From Alteripontixanthobacter maritimus (GTDB lineage Bacteria; Pseudomonadota; Alphaproteobacteria; Sphingomonadales; Sphingomonadaceae), in the NCBI RefSeq assembly GCF_003340475.1, contig NZ_QBKA01000002.1, positions 1,931,501 through 1,995,500 on the forward strand: a stretch of DNA of 64,000 bases. Direction: 5' to 3'. Made by a program: the position numbers and the translations under genes. Shown here in pieces: positions 1 to 8,540 of the stretch. The notes under the pieces were generated by a model. It did no database searches. It was not told where the DNA came from and saw nothing but the letters and a program-made list of their open reading frames with translations. Every line of letters starts with the position of its first letter. Position 1 is the first letter of the stretch.

Positions 1-651
1 AAGAATGTCGGGATATTGCACCACGACGCAGCTGGTCTCGTCGTCGATCTCCGCAATCAGTGCATCTTCGGCGCAGCCTGCATCGAGGTCTGGTGCGGCG
101 GACACGATTGCGTCCCCGGTGAATTTGGCCATGGTCCGCGCCACCTCGACGTAATGCGGGTGCAGCCCGCAGCTCAGCACCGCGCGCGCTTTCTTCGTGA
201 CGCGCCCCGCCATCGTGATCGCTTCCCAGCAGGCGGTGGAGCCATCATACATCGATGCATTCGCCACCGCGCAGCCATACAGCCGGGCGACCTGGCTCTG
301 GAATTCGAACAGCATTTGCAACGTGCCCTGAGCGATTTCGGGCTGGTAGGGCGTATAGGCCGTCAGGAACTCGCCGCGCTGGATGATGTGATCGACCGAC
401 GCCGGGACGTGATGGCGATAGGCGCCCGCGCCCAGAAAGAACGGCGCGTCGGCAGCAGCCAGGTTCTTCTTCGACAGCGTGCGCATATGGCGTTCGACCG
501 CCATTTCGCTCGCATGCATCGGCAAGTCGTGGATCGGACCATCCAGCCGCGCCTCTTGCGGAACATCGGAAAACAGCGCGTTTATATCGGGTGCGCCGAT
601 GGTTTCCAGCATGGCGGCGCGATCGGTATCGGTCAGCGGTAGGTAGCGCAT
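1..651 (-). CDS. gcvPA: Glycine dehydrogenase (decarboxylating) subunit 1, N-terminal part (cut by window edge)
   Basis: The reading frame runs off the left edge, leaving the first 217 residues. It begins MRYLPLTDTDRAAML and continues with the typical GcvPA N-terminus (LPMHASEMAVERHM, FLGAGAYRHHVPASVDHI, YTPYQPEIAQGTLQMLFEFQ, NASMYDGSTA). GcvPA and GcvPB together form the P-protein, which decarboxylates glycine with PLP and passes the aminomethyl group to lipoylated GcvH in the cytoplasm. The short P-A subunit type implies a two-subunit P-protein, so gcvPB should lie just beyond the window. It is third in a gcvT-gcvH-gcvPA order, 106 bp after gcvH, and should share the glycine riboswitch. The ATG at 651-649 is chosen because it gives the family N-terminus exactly. 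Confidence 0.93.
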   Translation of the reverse strand, partial: MRYLPLTDTDRAAMLETIGAPDINALFSDVPQEARLDGPIHDLPMHASEMAVERHMRTLSKKNLAAADAPFFLGAGAYRHHVPASVDHIIQRGEFLTAYTPYQPEIAQGTLQMLFEFQSQVARLYGCAVANASMYDGSTACWEAITMAGRVTKKARAVLSCGLHPHYVEVARTMAKFTGDAIVSAAPDLDAGCAEDALIAEIDDETSCVVVQYPDIL

Positions 652-757
652 TGTATTGGCTTTCTATGCACCTGCGCATAAGCAGGAGCCTTGTTCAGTC
701 GGGTCGCATATCAAGTGAAAACCCCGGCCTTTGCAGGGGAGGATCGCACCCGGAAGG

Positions 758-1132
758 TTAGTCCAGCCCGTCAACATAGGCGGCGTATGCCTTGCCGTTC
801 ATCAGGCCTTGCAGCTCATCCTTGTCGGACAGCGTCAGCTTGAAGAACCAACCTTCTTCTTCGGGCGAGGTGTTTACGAGCGCGGGGTCTTCTTCCAGAG
901 CGTCATTACCCTCGGTCACTTCGCCGGAGACGGGAGAATACACGTCGCTGGCGGCTTTCACCGATTCCACCACAGCAGCATCGCCGCCCTTGTCCAGCAT
1001 GGTGCCGCTATCGGGCACTTCGACGAACACGATATCGCCCAGCTGTTCCTGCGCATAATCGGTAATACCGACAGTGGCGCTGTCGCCTTCCACGTCGATC
1101 CATTCGTGTTCTTCGGTAAAATAACGGCTCAT
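758..1132 (-). CDS. gcvH: Glycine cleavage system H protein
   Basis: This is a 124-residue protein, the normal length for GcvH. It carries the lipoyl arm through the decarboxylase (P), aminomethyltransferase (T) and dihydrolipoamide dehydrogenase (L) steps of glycine cleavage. The N-terminus [12 protein letters not shown] and the segment [20 protein letters not shown] are diagnostic. The lipoylated lysine is Lys59 in [10 protein letters not shown]. Its ATG overlaps the gcvT stop by 4 bp (ATGA), so it is probably translationally coupled to gcvT. The 106 bp before gcvPA hold no convincing terminator. The fit is unambiguous. Confidence 0.97.
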   Translation of the reverse strand: MSRYFTEEHEWIDVEGDSATVGITDYAQEQLGDIVFVEVPDSGTMLDKGGDAAVVESVKAASDVYSPVSGEVTEGNDALEEDPALVNTSPEEEGWFFKLTLSDKDELQGLMNGKAYAAYVDGLD

Positions 1133-2343
1133 TTGGCATCCTTTCCGCGATAATAGCGATGTGCAACGAAGGGCATGGGGGCAATCCGGGCGGGCAGGCG
1201 TTTGTTTCGCACCGCGATCTGCAATTCTGTGCCGAGTTCGGCGTGGTCCGCCGCGACATAGGCCATCGCGATCGGATGGCCGAGCGTGGGGGAAAACCCG
1301 CCGCTGGTCACTTCACCGACCTGGGTGTCCGTGCCGTTTATATCGGCAAATACTTCGGCGCCCTCGCGCGCGGACATCCGGCCTTCCAGTACCAGCCCGA
1401 CACGGCGCGTCGGCGTGCCGTCTGCCAGCCGCGAGGCGTTTGGGGCATGGCCCATCCAGCCACCGCTTTCGCGCCGCGATTTGGTCAACGCGAAGGTCAG
1501 ATCGGCGGAAACGGGGTCGATTTCGGTGGTAAGGTCATGGCCGTAAAGCGGAAGGCCGGCTTCCAGCCGCAGGCTGTCGCGTGCGCCCAGCCCGGCAGGT
1601 TCCACGCGTTCATCGGCCACCAGCGCGTCGGCCAGCTTTTCGGTGTGCTCGCCAGGAATGGCGATCTCGAAACCGTCTTCGCCGGTATAGCCCGCGCGGC
1701 TGATCCATAACGGAATGCCGGCCCACTCGAACTGCCCGGCAGTCATGAAGGTCAGCTCGGCAGCATCCGGCACCAGCGTGGCCAGAGCCTCGCCAGCCTT
1801 CGGGCCTTGAAGTGCGATCAGCGCGTTTTCGGCATAATGCGTCAGCGTGATTTCATCGGGCAGATGTTCGCGTAAATGCGCGATGTCATCCCATTTCACC
1901 GCGCCGTTGACGACGATGCCGATGCTCTTGCCGGTGTTGGTGATGATCAGATCGTCGAGGATTCCGCCGTCCTCGTTCAGCAGCAGCGAATAGCGCATCC
2001 GGCCCGGCTTCAATGCGGTCACATTGCCCGGGACAAGCGCTTCCAGCGCCACGGCAGCAGCGGCCACATCGCCGTCTGGACCCACCAGACCGAGCTGGCC
2101 CATATGGCTGACATCGAACAGGCTGGCGGAATTGCGCGTCCATTCATGCTCGGCCACGATCCCGCCGCCATGGCCGACCGCTTCGCCGGAATACTGGATC
2201 GGCATGTCATAGCCTGCAAACGACACCATGCGCCCGCCCATGCGGCGGTGCCAGGCATCCAGCGGCAATGTCTCGACCTCCGGTTCGTCGCCGGTAATAT
2301 CACCCGGGTCGATATCGGTCTGATCAGGGGCTGTATCGGTCAT
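1129..2343 (-). CDS. gcvT: Aminomethyltransferase (glycine cleavage T protein)
   Basis: This 404-residue protein transfers the methylene group from lipoylated GcvH to tetrahydrofolate and releases ammonia. Family segments seen include [20 protein letters not shown] near residue 30, [28 protein letters not shown] and [21 protein letters not shown]. The open frame extends upstream to 2595, but that stretch is the riboswitch; the ATG at 2343 gives a sensible N-terminus with a short acidic leader ([15 protein letters not shown]) about 25 residues longer than E. coli GcvT. It is first in the operon, overlaps gcvH by 4 bp, and sits about 55 bp downstream of the second glycine aptamer. Confidence 0.96.
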   Translation of the reverse strand: MTDTAPDQTDIDPGDITGDEPEVETLPLDAWHRRMGGRMVSFAGYDMPIQYSGEAVGHGGGIVAEHEWTRNSASLFDVSHMGQLGLVGPDGDVAAAAVALEALVPGNVTALKPGRMRYSLLLNEDGGILDDLIITNTGKSIGIVVNGAVKWDDIAHLREHLPDEITLTHYAENALIALQGPKAGEALATLVPDAAELTFMTAGQFEWAGIPLWISRAGYTGEDGFEIAIPGEHTEKLADALVADERVEPAGLGARDSLRLEAGLPLYGHDLTTEIDPVSADLTFALTKSRRESGGWMGHAPNASRLADGTPTRRVGLVLEGRMSAREGAEVFADINGTDTQVGEVTSGGFSPTLGHPIAMAYVAADHAELGTELQIAVRNKRLPARIAPMPFVAHRYYRGKDAK

Positions 2344-2397
2344 GGTCAAATCCCGTAAGGCAAGGCGGCGCGAGGCAGCAGGATTGCCGCGTCGCAC

Positions 2398-2597
2398 GCC
2401 CCCTCTGTCGGGAAACCTGAGAGCTTGACGCGAACGGATACATCGCCGCGCTTCCCCCTTCGGTGGTACCGGTTTCATCCGATACGCTTTCCAGAGTGTC
2501 TGCCCGTGCGCGGTCCTGCTGCCTGAGAGTTTCCGGGGCGGTTGCTCCTTCGGCGCCGCGCGTTTCCTGTCACGGAACCGCGCGATCTCTCCCACGT
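2398..2597 (-). promoter_or_regulatory. Tandem glycine riboswitch
   Basis: Read on the minus strand there are two consecutive glycine aptamers. The first, about 2597-2515, shows GGGAGAGA, GGCGCCGAAGGAGCAA, then AAACTCTCAGGCA and GGACCG. The second, about 2505-2398, shows ACACTCTGG, CACCGAAGGGGGAA, then AGCTCTCAGGTTTCC and GACAGAGGGG. The conserved cores and the short linker fit the classic two-aptamer class upstream of gcvT. Binding of glycine would be expected to turn the gcv operon on. I did not fold the expression platform, so whether control is at transcription or translation is open. Confidence 0.95.
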
Positions 2598-2658
2598 ACG
2601 GGTCCGGGAATCACTTGCCCGGACGACGGATAATCAGTGCTGCAATCCAGTCCTTCGG

Positions 2659-5292
2659 TCAATCGAGATTAGGACGCAGCCAGCGTTCTGCCGTGGAAAG
2701 GTCCACCCCGCGCCGGTCCGAATATTCCTCCAACTGGTCCCGTCCGACACGCGCGACACCGAAATAGGACGCATCGGCATGGCCGAAATAGAACCCACTG
2801 ACAGCGGCGGTGGGGAACATGGCGAAGCTTTCGGTCAGTTCCAGTCCGGTGTTTGCCGGCGCATTCAGCAGGTCGAACAATATCGGTTTCAAACTGTGAT
2901 CCGGGCAAGCGGGATAGCCGGGTGCAGGACGAATGCCGCGATATTCTTCCTTAATCAATGCCGCATTGGTCAGCTGTTCGCCGGGTGCATAACCCCACAG
3001 ATCGCTACGGACATGCTGGTGCAGGCGTTCGGCAAAGGCTTCCGCAAACCTATCTGCCAAAGCTTTCAGCAAGATGTCGGAATAGTCGTCCTTGTCCGCC
3101 TGGAAGCGCGCGGAATGTTCGTCGATCCCATGGATGCCGACCGCGAACCCGCCCAGCCAGTCGTCTTGCTCGGCCACAAAGTCGGCCAGGCAGTAATTCG
3201 CGCGGTCCCGCGTCTTGGAAACCTGCTGGCGTAGGAAGGGCAGGCGCGTATCGCTGTCGGTCAGCACCACATCGTCACCCTCGCGCCGGGAAGGCCACAA
3301 GCCTGCCACACCACGCGCGGTAAGCCATTTTTCCTCGACGATGCGATCAAGCATGGCGAGCGCATCTTCGTGCAGGTTGCGGGCTGCCTCCCCAACGACC
3401 GCGTCTTGCAGAATCGCGGGATAGTTGCCGTGCAGTTCCCAGGCACGGAAAAACGGCGTCCAGTCTATCACTTCGCGCAGATCGGCCAGCGACCAGTCGT
3501 CGAACACATGCAGGCCGGGCTTCGCAGGCGCGGGAGGTTTGCCAGAGATATCCGCTTCGTACCGGTTGGCGCGTGCCTCTTGCAGGGAAAGCAGCTTCGA
3601 TTGGCCTTTATTGGCGCGTTTCACCCGCACATCTTCGTAATCGGCCGCAGTGGAGCCGACGAATTCATCTTTCTGCGTGTCTGACAACAGCTTGCTTGCG
3701 ACCCCGACCGCGCGGCTCGCATCGAGTACATGGATGACCGGGCCGTCATAGGCTCCGTCGATCCTCAGCGCAGTGTGGACCTTGCTGGTAGTCGCCCCGC
3801 CGATCAGCAGCGGGATATCGAAGTCCAGCCGTTGCATTTCTTCCGCAACCGTCACCATCTCATCGAGCGAAGGCGTGATAAGGCCGGACAGTCCGATGAT
3901 ATCGACCTGTTCCTTCTTCGCCGTGTCGAGAATGGTGGACCATGGGACCATGACGCCCAGGTCGAGCACTTCGTAGCCGTTGCATTGCAGCACGACGCCG
4001 ACGATATTCTTGCCGATATCGTGCACGTCGCCTTTTACAGTAGCCATGATGATACGGCCCTTGGCCTTGGCGCCTTCCTCCTTCTCCGCCTCGATATAGG
4101 GGATGAGATGGGCGACCGCCTTCTTCATAACGCGCGCGGATTTTACCACCTGCGGCAGGAACATCTTACCGCTGCCGAACAGGTCGCCGACCACATTCAT
4201 ACCGTCCATCAGTGGGCCTTCGATCACCTGGATCGGCCTGCCGCCCTCGGCTTCGATGCGGGTGCGCATTTCCTCTGTGTCGGAGACGATATCAGCGTCG
4301 ATGCCCTTCACCAGCGCATGTTCCAGACGTTTCTCGACCTGCCAGCCGCGCCATTCTGCGGCCTTTTTCTCGTCCTCGACCGACACACCCTTGTAGCTTT
4401 CGGCAAGGTCGATCAGCCGCTCGGTTGCGGACACCCAGCCGCCTGCCGCGGGAGTCCGCATCAGGATCACATCCTCGCACGCCTCGCGCAGAACCGGGTC
4501 GATCTGGTCATACACATCGAGCTGGCCCGCGTTGACGATCGCCATGTCCAGCCCGGCGGGGATGGCGTGATAGAGAAAGATCGAGTGCATCGCGCGGCGT
4601 ACGGTTTCGTTGCCGCGGAAACTGAAGCTCAAATTGGACAGGCCGCCGCTCGTCTTGGCGTGCGGGCACTGTTTCTTGATTTCGGCAACGGCTTCCAGGA
4701 AATCGAGCCCGTAGCGGTCATGCTCCTCGATCCCTGTCGCTACGGCGAAGATGTTGGGATCGAAGATGATATCCTCGGGCGGAAAGCCTTCGTTCACCAG
4801 CAGATCATAGGCGCGCTTGCAGATTTCGATCTTGCGCGCCTTGGTGTCGGCCTGACCCGTTTCGTCGAACGCCATCACCACCACGGCAGCGCCGTAATCC
4901 ATGCAGAGCCGCGCTTGTTCGAGGAACTGCGCCTCGCCTTCCTTCATGGAGATGGAATTGACGATCGGCTTGCCGGATACGCATTTCAGCCCGGCTTCGA
5001 TAACGCTCCATTTTGAGCTGTCGACCATCACCGGCACGCGGGCGATATCGGGTTCGGCAGCGATTAGTTTGAGGAACGTCGTCATGGCGTGGTGCGCGTC
5101 GAGCAGCCCTTCGTCCATGTTGACGTCGATAACCTGCGCGCCGTTTTCCACCTGACTGCGCGCGACTTCGACCGCCGCGGCATAATCGTCCGCCATCACC
5201 AGCTTCTTGAAGCGGGCGGAGCCGGTGACATTGGTGCGTTCGCCGATATTGACGAACCGGGCGGTGCTGTTCTGGGGGGCGGGGTTGGACAC
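2659..5292 (-). CDS. metH: Methionine synthase, C-terminal half (pterin, cobalamin and activation domains)
   Basis: The 877-residue protein corresponds to the last two thirds of cobalamin-dependent MetH. Domains in order: methyltetrahydrofolate (pterin)-binding barrel about 10-280 ([41 protein letters not shown]), cobalamin cap about 310-400, Rossmann B12 domain with the base-off ligand motif DVHDIG at 422-427 (His424), and the SAM-dependent reactivation domain whose [12 protein letters not shown] motif is at about 788-799. It lacks the homocysteine domain, which the upstream gene supplies. It has its own ATG and an intact N-terminus, so this is a split enzyme rather than a broken gene. It is the last gene of the metF-metH operon, 111 bp after the partner gene with a REP palindrome between. 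Confidence 0.95.
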   Translation of the reverse strand: MSNPAPQNSTARFVNIGERTNVTGSARFKKLVMADDYAAAVEVARSQVENGAQVIDVNMDEGLLDAHHAMTTFLKLIAAEPDIARVPVMVDSSKWSVIEAGLKCVSGKPIVNSISMKEGEAQFLEQARLCMDYGAAVVVMAFDETGQADTKARKIEICKRAYDLLVNEGFPPEDIIFDPNIFAVATGIEEHDRYGLDFLEAVAEIKKQCPHAKTSGGLSNLSFSFRGNETVRRAMHSIFLYHAIPAGLDMAIVNAGQLDVYDQIDPVLREACEDVILMRTPAAGGWVSATERLIDLAESYKGVSVEDEKKAAEWRGWQVEKRLEHALVKGIDADIVSDTEEMRTRIEAEGGRPIQVIEGPLMDGMNVVGDLFGSGKMFLPQVVKSARVMKKAVAHLIPYIEAEKEEGAKAKGRIIMATVKGDVHDIGKNIVGVVLQCNGYEVLDLGVMVPWSTILDTAKKEQVDIIGLSGLITPSLDEMVTVAEEMQRLDFDIPLLIGGATTSKVHTALRIDGAYDGPVIHVLDASRAVGVASKLLSDTQKDEFVGSTAADYEDVRVKRANKGQSKLLSLQEARANRYEADISGKPPAPAKPGLHVFDDWSLADLREVIDWTPFFRAWELHGNYPAILQDAVVGEAARNLHEDALAMLDRIVEEKWLTARGVAGLWPSRREGDDVVLTDSDTRLPFLRQQVSKTRDRANYCLADFVAEQDDWLGGFAVGIHGIDEHSARFQADKDDYSDILLKALADRFAEAFAERLHQHVRSDLWGYAPGEQLTNAALIKEEYRGIRPAPGYPACPDHSLKPILFDLLNAPANTGLELTESFAMFPTAAVSGFYFGHADASYFGVARVGRDQLEEYSDRRGVDLSTAERWLRPNLD

Positions 5293-5310
5293 TTTAAATA
5301 CTTTCTATTT

Positions 5311-5389
5311 CGTCATCCCCGCGAAGGCGGGGATCCAGTCTTGGCTGTGGTGCCAGTGGCACTGGGTCCCCGCCTTCGCGGGGATGACG
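5311..5389. repeat. REP-type palindrome pair
   Basis: Two 29-bp arms face each other: 5311-5339 starting CGTCATCCCCGCGAAGGCGG, and its near-perfect reverse complement at 5361-5389, differing at one base. Each arm folds by itself into CCCCGC-GAAG-GCGGGG. The 21-bp spacer also holds a small dyad. It sits between the two metH genes, in an operon. This is the common intergenic palindrome type of Sphingomonadales genomes. It has no T run, so it is more likely an RNA-stability or polarity element than a terminator. Confidence 0.88.
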
Positions 5390-5403
5390 ATATTTGCTTT
5401 AAT

Positions 5404-6465
5404 TTATGCAGCGATCTCGAACGGCTCCAGCCCGGCAAGGCGCATTTTCGCGTCTTCCGCAGGCACAATACGTGGAGGTAGACCTTGGACTGCCTGCGCC
5501 ATCGCCGCGATGTGTTCTGGTGTCGATCCACAGCAGCCGCCAAGTATGTTGACGCGCCCATTTTGCGCCCATTGCTGGACCAATTCCGCCGTGGTTTCCG
5601 GCGCTTCGTCATATTCGCCAAGCTCGTTGGGCAGGCCCGCATTGGGATAGGCCATCACCAATGTCGGCGCGATTTGGGAAAGGAGCTGGACATGCGGGCG
5701 GAGCTGCTCTGCACCAAAGCTGCAATTGAGTCCGATGGTGATCGGGTTGGCATGGCGCACGGCGTACCAGAACGCTTCCACGGTGTGGCCCGACAGGTTG
5801 CGGCCCGACAGATCGGTCAGCGTCATCGACAACATGACCGGCACATCGCGATCCAGTTCGCGCGCCAGCTTCTTTACCGCAAAAATGCCGGCTTTGGCGT
5901 TAAGTGTGTCGAAAATCGTCTCGATCAGGATGAAGTCCGCCCCGCCCTTCACGAGGCCCGCCGCCTGTTGGTGGTAGACATCCACCAAGTGATCGAAGGT
6001 GATCTCACGGAAGCCGGGATCTTCCACATCGGGACTGAGCGACAGCGTCTTGTTGGTCGGACCGATCGCGCCAGCAACAAACCGGGGGCGGCCTATTCCG
6101 TTTTTAGCGTCCCTGGCCTCGTATTCATCCGCCAGTTCGCGCGCGATCCTGGCAGACGCGATGTTGATATCGTCCACGATGGCCTCGGCGGCGTAATCGG
6201 CCTGGCTGATGGTGTTGGCTGAGAACGTGTTGGTGCTGATAATATCCGATCCCGCATCGAGATAGGCGCGGGTAATGTCGCGGATCACATCAGGCCGCGT
6301 CAGCGCCAGAATGTCGTTATTGCCCTTCTGATCGGCCTTCAGCCCCAGATCGCCCGCATAATCGCTTTCGCCCAGCTTGCGATTCTGGATCTGCGTGCCG
6401 AACGCGCCGTCGAAAATGAGCACGCGCTTTGCGGCTTCGGCGTTCAGTTTCTTGCGCGGAGTCAC
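5404..6465 (-). CDS. metH: Methionine synthase, homocysteine-binding half (homocysteine S-methyltransferase domain)
   Basis: This 353-residue protein is the homocysteine-binding barrel of MetH, standing alone. It shows [13 protein letters not shown] near residue 15, [40 protein letters not shown], and the zinc ligands Cys248 (GLNCSFG) and Cys311-Cys312 ([10 protein letters not shown]). The longest frame starts at 6504, but the GTG at 6465 overlaps the metF stop by 4 bp (GTGA), the same coupling used elsewhere in this operon, and gives the expected N-terminus. It should work with the separate 877-residue cobalamin protein to remethylate homocysteine to methionine. Confidence 0.94.
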   Translation of the reverse strand: MTPRKKLNAEAAKRVLIFDGAFGTQIQNRKLGESDYAGDLGLKADQKGNNDILALTRPDVIRDITRAYLDAGSDIISTNTFSANTISQADYAAEAIVDDINIASARIARELADEYEARDAKNGIGRPRFVAGAIGPTNKTLSLSPDVEDPGFREITFDHLVDVYHQQAAGLVKGGADFILIETIFDTLNAKAGIFAVKKLARELDRDVPVMLSMTLTDLSGRNLSGHTVEAFWYAVRHANPITIGLNCSFGAEQLRPHVQLLSQIAPTLVMAYPNAGLPNELGEYDEAPETTAELVQQWAQNGRVNILGGCCGSTPEHIAAMAQAVQGLPPRIVPAEDAKMRLAGLEPFEIAA

Positions 6466-7400
6466 GACAATTCTCCAACAGGTCGGCGGCCGAGCATGTG
6501 GCAAATCGCATAAGCCAGATCGGCGCGGTTAAGGGTGTAGAAGTGGAAGTCGCGCACGCCGCCTGCATACAGCCTGCGGCATAATTCCGCCGCCAGCGTG
6601 GCGGCGACCAGCTGGCGCGCGGCGGGGCGTTCGTCCAGCCCTTCGAACAATCCGTCCATCCATTCCGGGATCACCGCGCCGCATTGCCCGGCAAACTTGC
6701 GCGCCTGCGCCACGTTTGTGACCGGAAGGATGCCCGGCACCATGGGCGCCTCGATCCCGGCATCCTTCACCCGGTTCTGGAAATCGAAGAACGTGTCGGC
6801 GGAGAAGAAGAACTGCGTGATGCCGCGCGTCGCACCAGCGTCGATCTTGCGCTTCAGATTGTCGAGATCGGATTGCGGGCAATCGGCGTCGGGATGCGTT
6901 TCGGGATAGGCGGCAACGGAAATCTCGAAATCCGCCACTTCTTTCAGCCCGCGCACCAGATCGGCAGCGCTATCATAGCCTTCGGGATGCGGCTTGAAGG
7001 GTGCGCCGGGTTCGCCCGCATCGCCGCGCAGGGCAACGATGTGGCGCACGCCCGCTTCCCAATATTGCTCTGCCACGGCTTGCGTTTCCGCTTTGCTGGC
7101 ATCGACGCAGGTCAGATGCGCGGCGGCAGGAATGCCGGCTTCTGCGATGATCCGCGCCACGGTGTTGTGCGTGCGTTCGCGGGTCGAGCCGCCCGCGCCA
7201 TAGGTTACCGAGACAAACTCGGGCGCGAGCGGGCGCAGTTCCTGCACCGCGTCCCACAGTTTTTCCGCCATTTTCTCGCTCTTTGGCGGGAAGAATTCGA
7301 ACGACATCGCGATATCGCCCGGAAGACCGGCGAACAGTGGCTGCTCTTCGGAAAAGCGCGGCGCGACGGTGCGTCCTGCGGATGGAGTAGCTTGGGTCAT
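6462..7400 (-). CDS. metF: Methylenetetrahydrofolate reductase [NAD(P)H]
   Basis: A 312-residue FAD enzyme that reduces 5,10-methylene-THF to 5-methyl-THF, the methyl donor for the MetH pair encoded next. Family signatures include SFEFFPPKSEKM near residue 33, FVSVTYGAGGSTRERT, HLTCVDAS, IVALRGD and GITQFFFSADTFFDF. The length is slightly above the bacterial norm because of about 25 extra N-terminal residues. Its ATG overlaps the stop of the upstream regulator gene by 4 bp and its stop overlaps the GTG of the next gene, so the three genes are tightly coupled. Confidence 0.96.
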   Translation of the reverse strand: MTQATPSAGRTVAPRFSEEQPLFAGLPGDIAMSFEFFPPKSEKMAEKLWDAVQELRPLAPEFVSVTYGAGGSTRERTHNTVARIIAEAGIPAAAHLTCVDASKAETQAVAEQYWEAGVRHIVALRGDAGEPGAPFKPHPEGYDSAADLVRGLKEVADFEISVAAYPETHPDADCPQSDLDNLKRKIDAGATRGITQFFFSADTFFDFQNRVKDAGIEAPMVPGILPVTNVAQARKFAGQCGAVIPEWMDGLFEGLDERPAARQLVAATLAAELCRRLYAGGVRDFHFYTLNRADLAYAICHMLGRRPVGELS

Positions 7401-8443
7401 CGGCGCTGTGTCTTTCTGGTATTCTGCCGTGATATGGAAGGCACGGCCGAGGCAACGCCGCTATCGATCCGGGTTACGGAGCTGCCCATCCGCCGTCCGG
7501 TCCAGATGGATACGGCGAGCTCGCCGCCATCCAACCGCTGAACGGGCGCGGGGTCGAAGCCATGGCTTTCCAGCATCCGCACCATCTGCGCATCCTCGAA
7601 ACCAAGACGGGCATGCGCATGCGTACGCCGCAAATCCTCCTGCGTGTGCGCCGCAAGATCGACGATCGCGATGCGGCCGCCCGGGCGAGTAACGCGGCTG
7701 GCCTCGGCGAGAGCGTAGGCAGGCTCGGATGCATAATGCAGCACCTGGTGAAACACGACGGTATCGAACACAGCATCGGCGAACGGAAGCGCCCCGAAAT
7801 CGCCCTGCACCAGCTCGACTTCGCCAGTTGGCAGCGATTGCAGCTTGGCGCGGGCGAGGCGTAGCATTTCCGGGCTCTTGTCGAGCGCGACGATGTGATC
7901 CGCACCGAGACCCTTGTTGTCGGCAAGCAATTCGGCGATCCGGCCCGTTCCGGTCCCGATATCGAGCACCTGACCGAGCGGTTCGCTGGACAATACCTCG
8001 ACCAGCGCATCTTCCACCTGGTCCGCCGGTGTCAGCAAATCGCGCAGCTTGTCCCATTCTGCCGCGTGGCGCGCGAAGTAATCCGCGGCATGGCGTTCGC
8101 GTGTGTCGCGGATCTGGGCAAGCAACCGGCGGTCGGCCGCGCATTGGTCGGCAAATTCGCTATCCTCGGCCTCAGCTGCGGCGAGCAACGAGGATACAGC
8201 GCGCGCCAGCTTGCCATCATCGGGCGCCGCCAGGGCGGAGCGCAAGAACACCCAGCTTCCCTCCTTGTGCCGTTCGGCAAGGCCCGCATCGCACAGGATC
8301 GCCACATGGCGCGACACGCGCGGCTGGCTCTGCCCCAGCACATGCGCCAGTTCGCCCACAGCCAGCTCCATGGCCGAAAGCAGCCGCATCACACGCAGCC
8401 GCGTCGGGTCCGCCAGAGCGCGCATGGTGGGTTCGATCCGCAT
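7397..8443 (-). CDS. ArsR-family regulator fused to a SAM-dependent methyltransferase domain (SahR-like)
   Basis: This 348-residue protein has an ArsR/SmtB winged helix at about 1-90 (ALADPTRLRVMRLL, GQSQPRVSRHVAILCDAGLAERHKEG) and a class I methyltransferase fold at about 120-310 with the SAM-site motif DIGTGTGRIA at 161-170 and DTVVFHQVLHY further on. No metal-binding Cys pair of the SmtB type is evident. The same architecture, next to metF and metH, belongs to the SahR family described as S-adenosylhomocysteine-responsive regulators of methionine genes in Proteobacteria; assignment by architecture and context is my inference. It leads the operon and lies just downstream of a palindromic operator, so autoregulation is likely. 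Confidence 0.86.
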   Translation of the reverse strand: MRIEPTMRALADPTRLRVMRLLSAMELAVGELAHVLGQSQPRVSRHVAILCDAGLAERHKEGSWVFLRSALAAPDDGKLARAVSSLLAAAEAEDSEFADQCAADRRLLAQIRDTRERHAADYFARHAAEWDKLRDLLTPADQVEDALVEVLSSEPLGQVLDIGTGTGRIAELLADNKGLGADHIVALDKSPEMLRLARAKLQSLPTGEVELVQGDFGALPFADAVFDTVVFHQVLHYASEPAYALAEASRVTRPGGRIAIVDLAAHTQEDLRRTHAHARLGFEDAQMVRMLESHGFDPAPVQRLDGGELAVSIWTGRRMGSSVTRIDSGVASAVPSISRQNTRKTQRR

Positions 8444-8452
8444 TCAGGTAGT

Positions 8453-8474
8453 CATATAAAGATATCGTTATATG
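8453..8474. promoter_or_regulatory. 22-bp palindromic operator, probable SahR-type site
   Basis: A dyad with arms CATATAA and TTATATG around a GATATC centre; the two halves differ at a single symmetric position. It ends 10 bp upstream of the ATG of the ArsR-methyltransferase gene and lies 67 bp before the divergent antiporter start. A GC-poor perfect-looking palindrome in this genome is conspicuous. Its place at the head of the sahR-metF-metH operon suggests binding by the operon's own regulator. Confidence 0.75.
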
Positions 8475-8540
8475 TGCAAGGCGGTTTCCACGCGCTATTT
8501 CCGGTTGGCGGCAATCGGCTAAGGGCGCTAGGCCGGTGCG

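Noticed and set aside
3730-5016. Plus-strand open frame of 428 codons
   Set aside because: It lies wholly antisense to the clearly coding metH C-terminal half; the long frame is due to GC bias at third positions.
2659-6465. metH interpreted as a frameshifted or disrupted gene
   Set aside because: Both halves have intact starts, ribosome coupling or spacer, complete domains and separate stops; the split is at a domain border, consistent with a natural two-gene form.
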